Origin: Jiangella muralis | GTDB taxonomy: Bacteria > Actinomycetota > Actinomycetes > Jiangellales > Jiangellaceae | Assembly (NCBI RefSeq): GCF_001270745.1 | Contig: NZ_KQ434752.1 | Coordinates: forward strand, 165,125-229,124 | Direction of reading: 5' to 3' | DNA length: 64,000 bases | Shown here: positions 24,083 to 31,493 of the stretch, in pieces | How positions within the stretch are numbered: position 1 is the stretch's first letter | Layout: each line of letters opens with the position of its first letter | Notes under the pieces: generated by a model | Seen by the model: the letters and a program-made list of their open reading frames with translations, nothing else | What the model was told of the DNA's origin: nothing | Database searches by the model: none | Program-made: the position numbers and the translations under genes

Positions 24083-25747
24083 ATGTCTCCTACGCAGACG
24101 CCGGCCCCCAAGCGCCCCAAGGGCCAGGGGCAGTGGGCCCTCGGCCACCTGGAGCCGCTGAACCCGAACGAGCGGGTCAAGAAGGACGACGACGGCCTCA
24201 ACGTCCGCAAGCGGATCGAGACCATCTACAGCAAGCGCGGGTTCGCCAGCATCGACCCGCAGGACCTGCGCGGACGGTTCCGCTGGTGGGGCCTGTACAC
24301 GCAGCGCCGCCCCGGCATCCCCGGCGGGAAGACGGCGGTCCTGGAGCCGCACGAGCTGGACGACGAGTACTTCATGCTGCGGGTGCGCATCGACGGCGGC
24401 GCGCTCAGCCTGGAGCAACTGCGCACGGTCGCGGAGATCTCGACGACGTACGCGCGCGACACCGCGGACGTCACCGACCGGCAGAACATCCAGCTGCACT
24501 GGATCCGGGTCGAGGACGTGCCGGTGATCTGGGAGAAGCTGGAGGCCGTCGGGCTCAGCACGACGGAGGCCTGCGGTGACGTGCCGCGGGTCATCCTGGG
24601 CTCCCCCGTCGCCGGCATCAGCGCCGCCGAGGTGCTGGACCCGACGTGGGCGGTCGAGGAGATCCAGCGCCGCTACATCGGCTCCCCCGAGTTCTCGAAC
24701 CTGCCGCGCAAGTTCAAGTCGGCGATCAGCGGGCTGCCCGACATCGTGCACGAGGCCAACGACATCGCCTACGTCGGCGTGAACCACCCCGAGCACGGCC
24801 CCGGCCTGGACCTGTGGGTCGGCGGCGGGCTGTCGACGAACCCGAAGCTGGCGGTCCGGCTGGGCGCCTGGATCCCGCTGGAGGAGGCGCCCGAGGTGTG
24901 GGCGGGCGTGGTCGGCATCTTCCGCGACTACGGCTACCGCCGGCTGCGGCATCGCGCGCGGCTGAAGTTCCTCGTCGACGACTGGGGCCCGGAGAAATTC
25001 CGGGAGGTCCTGGAGAGCGACGAATACCTCGGAAGACGCCTCATCGACGGCCCGCCGCCGCCCGGGCACGTCGAGCCGGTCGACCACGTCGGCGTCCACG
25101 AGCAGAAGGACGGCCGGTTCTACATCGGCGTCGCGCCGCTGGTCGGCCGGGTGTCCGGCACCATGCTCAGCAAGCTGGCCGACGTCGTCGAGGCGCACGG
25201 GTCGGGCCGGCTGCGCACGACGCCGCACCAGAAGCTCGTCATCCTCGACGTCGAGGGCGACCAGGTCGAGTCGCTGGTGACGGCGCTCGACGCGATCGGG
25301 CTGCAGGCCCGGCCGAGCGTGTTCCGCCGCGGCACGATGGCCTGCACCGGCCTCGAGTACTGCAAGCTGGCGATCGTCGAGACCAAGCAGCTGGCGGTCG
25401 ACACCATCGCCGAGCTGGAGCAGCGGCTGGCCGACCTCACCGACCAGCTGGACGTGCCGATCTCGCTGCACCTCAACGGCTGCCCGAACTCGTGCGCCCG
25501 CATCCAGGTCGCCGACATCGGCCTCAAGGGCCAGATCGTCAAGGGCGAGGAGGGCTTCCAGGTGCACCTGGGCGGCGGCCTCGGCCTGGACGCCGGCTTC
25601 GGCCGGAAGCTGCGCGGCCTGAAGGTGACGACGGCGGAGCTGCCCGAGTACGTGGAGCGCGTGGTCCGGCGCTTCGCCGACCAGCGGACCGACGGCGAGC
25701 GGTTCGCCCAGTGGGTGGCCCGCGCCGACGAGGAGGCGCTCCAGTAA
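24083..25747 (+). CDS. Ferredoxin-dependent sulfite/nitrite reductase
   Basis: 554 residues, the usual size of NirA/Sir-type siroheme and [4Fe-4S] reductases. Two ferredoxin-like half domains and the cluster ligands ACTGLEYCK and NGCPNSCAR (four Cys, C-x5-C and C-x3-C) are present, with basic siroheme-carboxylate contacts such as TDRQNIQLHW and TTPHQKLVI. Because cysH and a siroheme synthase follow directly, sulfite is the likely substrate, as for mycobacterial SirA. The stop overlaps the next ATG. Controlled by the leader peptide upstream. Confidence 0.95.
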   Translation: MSPTQTPAPKRPKGQGQWALGHLEPLNPNERVKKDDDGLNVRKRIETIYSKRGFASIDPQDLRGRFRWWGLYTQRRPGIPGGKTAVLEPHELDDEYFMLRVRIDGGALSLEQLRTVAEISTTYARDTADVTDRQNIQLHWIRVEDVPVIWEKLEAVGLSTTEACGDVPRVILGSPVAGISAAEVLDPTWAVEEIQRRYIGSPEFSNLPRKFKSAISGLPDIVHEANDIAYVGVNHPEHGPGLDLWVGGGLSTNPKLAVRLGAWIPLEEAPEVWAGVVGIFRDYGYRRLRHRARLKFLVDDWGPEKFREVLESDEYLGRRLIDGPPPPGHVEPVDHVGVHEQKDGRFYIGVAPLVGRVSGTMLSKLADVVEAHGSGRLRTTPHQKLVILDVEGDQVESLVTALDAIGLQARPSVFRRGTMACTGLEYCKLAIVETKQLAVDTIAELEQRLADLTDQLDVPISLHLNGCPNSCARIQVADIGLKGQIVKGEEGFQVHLGGGLGLDAGFGRKLRGLKVTTAELPEYVERVVRRFADQRTDGERFAQWVARADEEALQ

Positions 25748-25905
25748 TGAGCGAGACCAGGGCCGCGATCATGCACTGCCCGTTCTGCGCGGAGGAGGAC
25801 CTCCACCCGGTGGAGGAGCCGCACGGTGCGTGGGAGTGCCGGTCCTGTCTGCGGGTGTTCGCGGTGAAACTGCTCGGCCTCTCGACCAGAAGGAGCGCAG
25901 GATGA
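25747..25905 (+). CDS. Small zinc-ribbon protein of the sulfite reductase operon
   Basis: 52 residues with two CxxC pairs (HCPFC and ECRSC) separated by 18 residues, a one-zinc ribbon. ATG 25747 shares the last base of the sir stop (TAATG), and its own stop overlaps the cysH start (ATGA), so it is tightly coupled. A protein like this is common between sir and cysH in actinobacteria and has no assigned function; a thiol or metal role is a guess. Confidence 0.8.
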   Translation: MSETRAAIMHCPFCAEEDLHPVEEPHGAWECRSCLRVFAVKLLGLSTRRSAG

Positions 25906-26597
25906 CCCTCTGCCCGACGAACTCCCTCGAGGCACTCGCGCTGGACGCCGCGCGCAACCTGGAGGACGCACCGGCCGGCGAGATCGTCCGCTGGGCGCAC
26001 GAGACCTTCGGCGACCGGTTCGCCATCACCGCCTCGATGGCCGACGGCGTGCTGTCGCACGTGGCGTCGACGGCGGTGCCGGGCATCAAGGTGCTGTTCC
26101 TCGACACCGGCTACCACTTCGCCGAGACCATCGGCACCCGCGACGCCATCGCGGCGACGTACGACGTCGAGGTGGAGACGATCACGCACCCGCTGCGCGT
26201 CCCGGAGCACGAGGCCGAGTACGGGAAGCTGTACGAGATCGACTCCGACCTGTGCTGCGCCATCCGCAAGGTGTGGCCGCTGGACCGCGCGCTCAAGCCG
26301 TACGACGCCTGGGCCGGCGGCGTGCGCCGCTCCGAGTCGCCCAGCCGCGCCGCCACGCCGGTCGTCGCCTGGGACCCCAAGCGCGCCAAGGTCAAGGTGA
26401 ACCCGCTGGCCACCTGGACCGACGAGCAGGTCGACGCGTACGTCGAGCAGCACGGCATCCTCATCAACCCGCTGCGCGAGCTGGGCTTCCTGTCCATCGG
26501 CTGCGAGCCGTGCACCCGCCCCGTCGCCGCGGGCGAGGACGCGCGGGCCGGCCGCTGGTCCGGCTCGTCGAAGACCGAGTGCGGGATCAACATCTGA
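25902..26597 (+). CDS. cysH: APS/PAPS reductase
   Basis: 231 residues of the PP-loop reductase family: FAITASMADGVLSHVAS (modified P-loop), LFLDTGYHFAETIGTRD, and a C-terminal KTECGI with the catalytic Cys. The presence of DLCCAIRK and GCEPCTRP supplies the four cluster Cys, so this is the [4Fe-4S] type that reduces adenylyl sulfate rather than PAPS. Product sulfite feeds the reductase encoded upstream. The ATG overlaps the preceding stop. Confidence 0.95.
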   Translation: MTLCPTNSLEALALDAARNLEDAPAGEIVRWAHETFGDRFAITASMADGVLSHVASTAVPGIKVLFLDTGYHFAETIGTRDAIAATYDVEVETITHPLRVPEHEAEYGKLYEIDSDLCCAIRKVWPLDRALKPYDAWAGGVRRSESPSRAATPVVAWDPKRAKVKVNPLATWTDEQVDAYVEQHGILINPLRELGFLSIGCEPCTRPVAAGEDARAGRWSGSSKTECGINI

Positions 26598-27775
26598 TGT
26601 ACCCGCTGCAGCTGGACGTCGCCGGCAGGCGGGTGGTCGTGGTCGGCGGCGGCCCGGTCGCCGCCCGCCGCGCGACGCCGCTGGTGGACGCCGGCGCCGA
26701 GGTGCAGGTCATCGCACCGTACCTGTGCGAGCCGCTGGCCGAGCTGGTCGCGGCCGGACGGGTCACGTGGTCGCCCCGTGACTACACCGGCGGCGACCTC
26801 GACGGTGCCTGGCTGGTGCACACCGCGACCGGCGACGCCCGGGTCGACGACGCCGTCGCCGCGGCCGCCGACGCCCAGCGCACCTGGTGCGTCCGCGCCG
26901 ACGACGCCGCCCGCTCGGCCGCCTGGACGCCGGCCGTGGCGCGGGTCGGCGACGTGCTGGTGGCGGTGACGGCGGGCGGCGACCCGCGGCGCGCCGTCCG
27001 GCTGCGCAACGCCGTTCAGACGGCCCTTGAGACCGGCGAGCTCCCCCTACGCCGGACCCGACGGGACGGACGGGGCAGCGTCGCCCTCGTGGGCGGCGGG
27101 CCGGGACACACCGGCCTGATCACCACCCGCGGCCGTCAGCTGCTGGCCGCCGCCGACGTCGTCGTCGTCGACCGGCTGGGGCCGCGCGCGCTGCTGGCCG
27201 AGCTGGACGACGACGTCGAGGTCATCGACGTCGGCAAGACCCCCGGCCACCACCCCGTCCCGCAACACGAGATCAACCGGCTGCTGGTCGAGCACGCGCA
27301 ACTCGGCAAGCAGGTCGTCCGGCTCAAGGGCGGCGACCCGTTCGTGCTCGGCCGCGGCGGCGAGGAGGCGGCCGCCTGCCGGGCCGCCGGCGTCCCCGTC
27401 GAGGTCATTCCGGGCGTCACCAGCGCCATCGCCGTGCCCGCGGCCGCCGGCATCCCCGTCACGCACCGCGGGCTGGCCAAGCAGTTCACCGTCGTCTCCG
27501 GGCACGAGGGCCTGAACTGGGCCCACCTCGCCGGCACCGAGGGCACCCTCGTGTTCCTCATGGGGGTGAGCCTGCTCGCGGACACCGCCGCCCAGCTCGT
27601 CGCGCACGGCATGGACCCGGACACCCCCGCCGCCGTCGTCGAGGACGGCTTCGGCCCCCGTCAGCGGGTCACCACCGCGCCGCTGTCCGGCATCGCCGCG
27701 GCAGCACGGGAGGCCGGCGCCCAGCCGCCGGCCGTCATCGTCGTCGGCGACGTCGCGGCGCTCGCCACCGCCTGA
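26597..27775 (+). CDS. cobA: Siroheme synthase fusion: precorrin-2 dehydrogenase and uroporphyrinogen-III methyltransferase
   Basis: 392 residues. The N-terminal third (YPLQLDVAGRRVVVVGGGPVAARR) is the CysG-B-like NAD-dependent precorrin-2 dehydrogenase. From about residue 155 the SUMT domain follows: GSVALVGGGPGHTGLIT, DRLG, VRLKGGDPFVLGRGGEE and VIPGVTSAIAVPAAAGIPVTHRG. It makes siroheme, the cofactor of the reductase two genes upstream. It is shorter than E. coli CysG (457), mainly through a reduced dehydrogenase/ferrochelatase part, so ferrochelatase activity may be missing. ATG overlaps cysH stop. Confidence 0.93.
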   Translation: MYPLQLDVAGRRVVVVGGGPVAARRATPLVDAGAEVQVIAPYLCEPLAELVAAGRVTWSPRDYTGGDLDGAWLVHTATGDARVDDAVAAAADAQRTWCVRADDAARSAAWTPAVARVGDVLVAVTAGGDPRRAVRLRNAVQTALETGELPLRRTRRDGRGSVALVGGGPGHTGLITTRGRQLLAAADVVVVDRLGPRALLAELDDDVEVIDVGKTPGHHPVPQHEINRLLVEHAQLGKQVVRLKGGDPFVLGRGGEEAAACRAAGVPVEVIPGVTSAIAVPAAAGIPVTHRGLAKQFTVVSGHEGLNWAHLAGTEGTLVFLMGVSLLADTAAQLVAHGMDPDTPAAVVEDGFGPRQRVTTAPLSGIAAAAREAGAQPPAVIVVGDVAALATA

Positions 27776-27843
27776 CGGCCGCCGCACCCGCTCGGCCGCC
27801 ACCCCTTCCGCTCGGCGATTGTATCCTGTATCTTCGATCGACA

Positions 27844-27884
27844 CGGCCGGTTGCGGGTTGAGCAGAGACACCCGCAACCGGCCG
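27844..27884. terminator. Perfect 15-bp hairpin between the sulfur operon and the convergent MCO operon
   Basis: CGGCCGGTTGCGGGT (27844-27858) and ACCCGCAACCGGCCG (27870-27884) pair perfectly around an 11-base loop. It lies 3 bases from the end of the convergent gene at 27887 and about 70 bases after cobA, so it can stop both transcripts. A TGTATCCTGTATC direct repeat lies just before it (about 27819-27831), of unknown role. Confidence 0.85.
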
Positions 27885-27886
27885 AT

Positions 27887-28159
27887 TCAGGCAGGTGGGC
27901 GTGCTCCGCGCCCGGCCGCGGCGGTGCGGGCGACACCGTCGTCGAAGAGCCGCTCGACCTCGGCCGCACGGTGCGGGACGGCGCGCAGGCGGGCCAGCAC
28001 GAGCCGCTCCACCAGGTCGTTCAGGGCCTCCTCGACGACAGCGAGGTCGCGCGGGCCGAGGGCGCGGGCCCGCCCGGCCAGCCGGGCCAGCTCGCGCCCG
28101 ATGATGGCGTCGCCGCGGCGGCGCAGCCGCTCCACCGCCGGCGGGTCAGTGCGCGCCAT
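27887..28159 (-). CDS. Small protein resembling the GluTR C-terminal dimerisation domain
   Basis: 90 residues, almost entirely helical. RLRRRGDAIIGRELARLAGR and EEALNDLVERLVLARLRAVPHRAAEVERLF follow the pattern of the glutamyl-tRNA reductase dimerisation domain (RxxADEVVxxELxRL... VxKLLHxPT). The catalytic and NADPH domains are absent. The start overlaps the multicopper oxidase end by 14 bases, so it is the last gene of that operon. Homology is by eye and remote; it could be any coiled helical dimer. Confidence 0.6.
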   Translation of the reverse strand: MARTDPPAVERLRRRGDAIIGRELARLAGRARALGPRDLAVVEEALNDLVERLVLARLRAVPHRAAEVERLFDDGVARTAAAGRGARPPA

Positions 28160-30038
28160 GGCCGTGCCCGCCCGCCATCGCGGTGATGCCGTCGTAGCGC
28201 AGCCGCAGCATCATGCCCTGCTCGGCGTGCGGCAGGTTGTGGCAGTGGTTCATCCACACGCCCGGGTTGTTCGCCTCGAACGCGACGTCCCACACCTCGC
28301 CCGGCCGGACGTCGAAGGTGTCGACCCACAGCGGGCTGCCGGTCGCCGCGCGGCCGTCGCGGGCGAGCACGAGGACGCCGTGGCCGTGCAGGTGCCACGG
28401 GTGCGTCTCCAGGCTGCGGTTGACGACGGTGAACCGGACGAGGTCGCCCTCGGCCACCAGCTGTTCCGGGATGGACGGGTGGCCGCGGCCGTTCACCGTC
28501 TGCGCGAACGCCGGCCGGCCGTCGACCATCGCGGCGCCGCGGTCCAGCACCAGGGTGAAGTGCCGGTCGTAGTCGGTGTCCAGCGTGAACGGGACGTCGT
28601 CCGGCCCGCCGTAGTGCAGCGGGTCCAGCTCCGGCCACTCACCGGTCGCCGGGTCGGAGTCGCCGCCCAGGCGCAGCCGCACCTCGCCGTCCACCGTCAG
28701 CGCCACCGGCCCGTCCGGCATCGCGAAGGTGAGGTCGTACCGGCCGCCCGCGGGCAGCCGCAGCGCCCGCTCGGTCACCTCGCCGGGGTCGCGCACGTCC
28801 CGCCCGTCGACCGCGGCCAGCCGGAAGGCCGTCCCGGCCAGCCCGAACCGGTGCGGCTCGGAGTCGGTGTTCAGCAGCCGCAGCCGCACCGACGCGCCCG
28901 GCGCCGCGTCCGGCGCGAGCACGCCGTCGTCGTCGCCGATGGCCAGCACGCCGTCGAAGGTGTGCACCGGCAGGACGAGATCGACGTCGTCCGGCACGGC
29001 GTCGCGCGGGGTGACGACCAGCGTGCCGTACAGCCCGCGGCGCACGCCGATGTGCGACACCTGATGCGTGTGGTACCAGAACGTGCCGGCCTGGTCGGCC
29101 CGGAACCGGTAGCCGAACTCGGCGCCGGCCGCGACGGCGTCCTGCGTGGCGCCGGGCGCGCCGTCCTCACCGCACGCGACGTCGTAGCCGTGCCAGTGGA
29201 TCGTGACGCCGTCGTCGATGTCCTCGTTGCGCAGCGTCACCTCGACGAGGTCGCCCTGCACGGCGGTCAGCGGCGGCCCGGGCAGACTGCCGTCGAACGT
29301 CCACGCGTCGACCTCCCGCCCGGACGTCAGCGCGACGGTCGAGCGCTGCGCCGTGACGCTGTAGGTCTGGACGGCGCCACCCGCGGCCGGCGTCGTCGGG
29401 CCGCGCAGGTCCGTGACGGGCGTGCCGTGCTCGGCCGGGTGGACGGCGGCCGCTCCCCCGCCCGCGTCGGCGGACGGCGCGCGGACGAACGCCAGCCCGA
29501 TCCCGGCCGCTCCGGCGCCGGCGGCCGCGATGCCGAGGAACCGGCGCCGGGTCAGCGGCCCCACGGCCGGCGTGGCGCCGCCGCCCGGGGCCACCGCCTG
29601 CGCCGTCACCAGCACCGCGGCGGCCACGCCGGCCACCGCGAGTAGTGCGACGCTCCAGGTCAGCGGGTAGCCGCCGACGTACGTCACGACGAACCCGGCC
29701 AGCGCCGCGTAGCCCACCGCGAACAGCGCGGTCACCCCGGCCGGCGGCACGTCGCCGCCGCGCAGCAGCGGCCGTCCCGCCAGCACCGCCGCAGCCGCCA
29801 CGGCCACGACCAGCAGCGGCACGCCCACCAGCACCTTCTCCTGGACGAACCACCAGCCCCGATCGGCCAGCACCGCCACCAGCGCCAGCCGCCCGGCGAC
29901 GGCCAGCACGCCGCCGGCCGCCAGCCCCAGCGCCACCCGCGTCCGGCCGGCCGCCGCCACCGCGCCGGCGGCCAGCCAGAGCCCCGCCGTCAGGACCGCG
30001 ACGACGTGATCGAGGACGACGAGCTGGCCGGTGCTCAC
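28146..30038 (-). CDS. Multicopper oxidase with N-terminal membrane domain
   Basis: 630 residues. Residues 1-150 contain about five membrane helices and are followed by a Tat-like RRRFLGIAAAGAGAAG segment near 170. The rest is a cupredoxin-type multicopper oxidase with all copper motifs: HWHG, WYHTH, HPWHLHGHG and HCHNLPHAEQGMM, so types 1, 2 and 3 centres should be complete. The catalytic part should face outside. Substrate unknown; copper, phenol or nitrite-type enzymes are all possible. GTG 30038 overlaps the upstream stop (GTGA). The fusion of a multi-pass domain to an MCO is uncommon. Confidence 0.92.
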   Translation of the reverse strand: MSTGQLVVLDHVVAVLTAGLWLAAGAVAAAGRTRVALGLAAGGVLAVAGRLALVAVLADRGWWFVQEKVLVGVPLLVVAVAAAAVLAGRPLLRGGDVPPAGVTALFAVGYAALAGFVVTYVGGYPLTWSVALLAVAGVAAAVLVTAQAVAPGGGATPAVGPLTRRRFLGIAAAGAGAAGIGLAFVRAPSADAGGGAAAVHPAEHGTPVTDLRGPTTPAAGGAVQTYSVTAQRSTVALTSGREVDAWTFDGSLPGPPLTAVQGDLVEVTLRNEDIDDGVTIHWHGYDVACGEDGAPGATQDAVAAGAEFGYRFRADQAGTFWYHTHQVSHIGVRRGLYGTLVVTPRDAVPDDVDLVLPVHTFDGVLAIGDDDGVLAPDAAPGASVRLRLLNTDSEPHRFGLAGTAFRLAAVDGRDVRDPGEVTERALRLPAGGRYDLTFAMPDGPVALTVDGEVRLRLGGDSDPATGEWPELDPLHYGGPDDVPFTLDTDYDRHFTLVLDRGAAMVDGRPAFAQTVNGRGHPSIPEQLVAEGDLVRFTVVNRSLETHPWHLHGHGVLVLARDGRAATGSPLWVDTFDVRPGEVWDVAFEANNPGVWMNHCHNLPHAEQGMMLRLRYDGITAMAGGHGHGAH

Positions 30039-30457
30039 GCCGCGACGGGCGGCTGCTGGGTCGCCACCGGACGGCGCGCCTCGGCGAGCACCCGGGCGCT
30101 CAGGCCCAGGATCGCCAGCCCGTTCAGGGCGTGCAACCCGAACACCAGCGTGCCGGCCGTCGAGGACGTGTCGCCGGAGTCGCTCAGCGCGTCCGCGAGC
30201 ACCCGGATCAGGCTCTGCAGTAGCACCAGCCCGGCGATGCCGGCGGTCATCCCGATCAGCCGCCCGCCGAGCTTGGCCACCGCCGCCATGATCGTCGCCA
30301 GCACGGCGAGCAGCAGGATCACCGTGCCGAGGATGGCGTGGGCGTCGAACGCCTCGTCGTTGGGCGCGGTGTCGAACGCTCCGACCGCCGCAAGATAGAA
30401 CTGCACCACGACCGCCGCGAGCACCAGCACCGCGAAGCCGAGGAAGACCTTCCGCAT
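30035..30457 (-). CDS. DUF6220-type four-helix membrane protein
   Basis: 140 residues with four hydrophobic helices: residues about 4-26, 43-63, 68-90 and 103-123. His residues are placed at helix starts (FDAHAILGTVI, VFGLHALNGLA), like small haem- or quinone-binding membrane proteins. ATG 30457 follows GGAGGGAG. It leads the operon with the multicopper oxidase and may be its electron or assembly partner. Confidence 0.8.
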   Translation of the reverse strand: MRKVFLGFAVLVLAAVVVQFYLAAVGAFDTAPNDEAFDAHAILGTVILLLAVLATIMAAVAKLGGRLIGMTAGIAGLVLLQSLIRVLADALSDSGDTSSTAGTLVFGLHALNGLAILGLSARVLAEARRPVATQQPPVAA

Positions 30458-30607
30458 GATCGCTCCCTCCGGGCCGGCTACACCGCCGGACCTCCGGAGC
30501 GATCATTCGCCTGTGCGGGGGTGCGGGTCGTCCGCTCCGGAACGGCACCGAGTACGCAGATCCGCGTACGCCGGTAGCCGCCGGCTACGCCCGGTGGCGT
30601 ACGCGGG

Positions 30608-31450
30608 TCAGGACGCCGCGAGCCGCGCCCGCTCGGCGTCGACGTCGAAATCGGCCGGTGGCCAGCCCAGGCCCAGCGCCGCCAGGTGCTCGATGAGCAG
30701 CCGCGTCACCGCCAGGTTGCGGTACCACTTGCGGTCGGCCGGCACGACGTGCCAGGGCGCCGCGTCGGTGCCGCAGCGCTCCAGCGCGATCTCGTAGGCG
30801 CGCTGGAAGTCGGGCCAGAGCTTGCGGTCGTCGATGTCGCTGGGGTTGTACTTCCAGTACTTCGCCGGGTTCTCCAGCCGCTCGGCCAGCCTGGCCTTCT
30901 GCTCGCCGGCGGAGATGTGCAGCATGACCTTGACGACGACGCAGCCGGACGCGGTCAGCTCGCGCTCGAAGTCGTTGATGGCGTCGTACCGGGACTCGAC
31001 GACGGACGGCCGGGCCAGCTTGCGCACCCGCACGGCGAGCACGTCCTCGTAGTGGCTGCGGTCGAACACGCCGATCTGGCCGGCGTCGGGCAGCGCCTGG
31101 CGGATGCGCCAGAGGAAGCCGCGGCGCCGCTCGTCCGGCGTCGGCGCCTTGAACGCCCGGATGTTGACGCCCTGCGGGTCCATCAGCCCGACGGCGTGGC
31201 GCATGGTGCCGCCCTTACCGGAGGTGTCCATGCCCTGCAGCACCAGCAGCAGCCGCTGCTCGCCGCCGCTGCGGCCGGCCGCGAACAGCCGTTCCTGCAG
31301 GTCGGAGATGACCGGGCGGAGCTCCTGCAGCGCCGCCTGGCCGTCCGCCTTCTTGCCGTCGAAGCCCGGCGTGGCGCGGGTGTCGAGCGCCGCGAGGTCG
31401 ACCGGCCCGGACGGGAGACGAAGGAGCGACGACCACGTCGGCTGAGTCAT
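30608..31450 (-). CDS. ppk2: Polyphosphate kinase 2 family protein
   Basis: 280 residues with the PPK2 pattern: Walker A-like QGMDTSGKGGTMRHAVG (residues 72 onward), the lid region FKAPTPDERRRGFLWRIRQALPD, FDRSHYEDVLAVRV, and the WKYNPSDIDDRKLWPDFQRAYE block. It transfers phosphate between polyP and nucleotides; class (AMP or ADP use) cannot be settled by eye. ATG 31450 lies 6 bases after TACGCT, leaderless. Confidence 0.92.
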   Translation of the reverse strand: MTQPTWSSLLRLPSGPVDLAALDTRATPGFDGKKADGQAALQELRPVISDLQERLFAAGRSGGEQRLLLVLQGMDTSGKGGTMRHAVGLMDPQGVNIRAFKAPTPDERRRGFLWRIRQALPDAGQIGVFDRSHYEDVLAVRVRKLARPSVVESRYDAINDFERELTASGCVVVKVMLHISAGEQKARLAERLENPAKYWKYNPSDIDDRKLWPDFQRAYEIALERCGTDAAPWHVVPADRKWYRNLAVTRLLIEHLAALGLGWPPADFDVDAERARLAAS

Positions 31451-31493
31451 CGATTCAGCGTAACGGAGGGGGTCAGGGCGGGGGCCGGTACAC

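Noticed and set aside
27810-27835. Promoter for a GntR-type gene at the TGTATCCTGTATC repeat
   Set aside because: No plus-strand gene follows; the next features are a hairpin and a minus-strand gene end.
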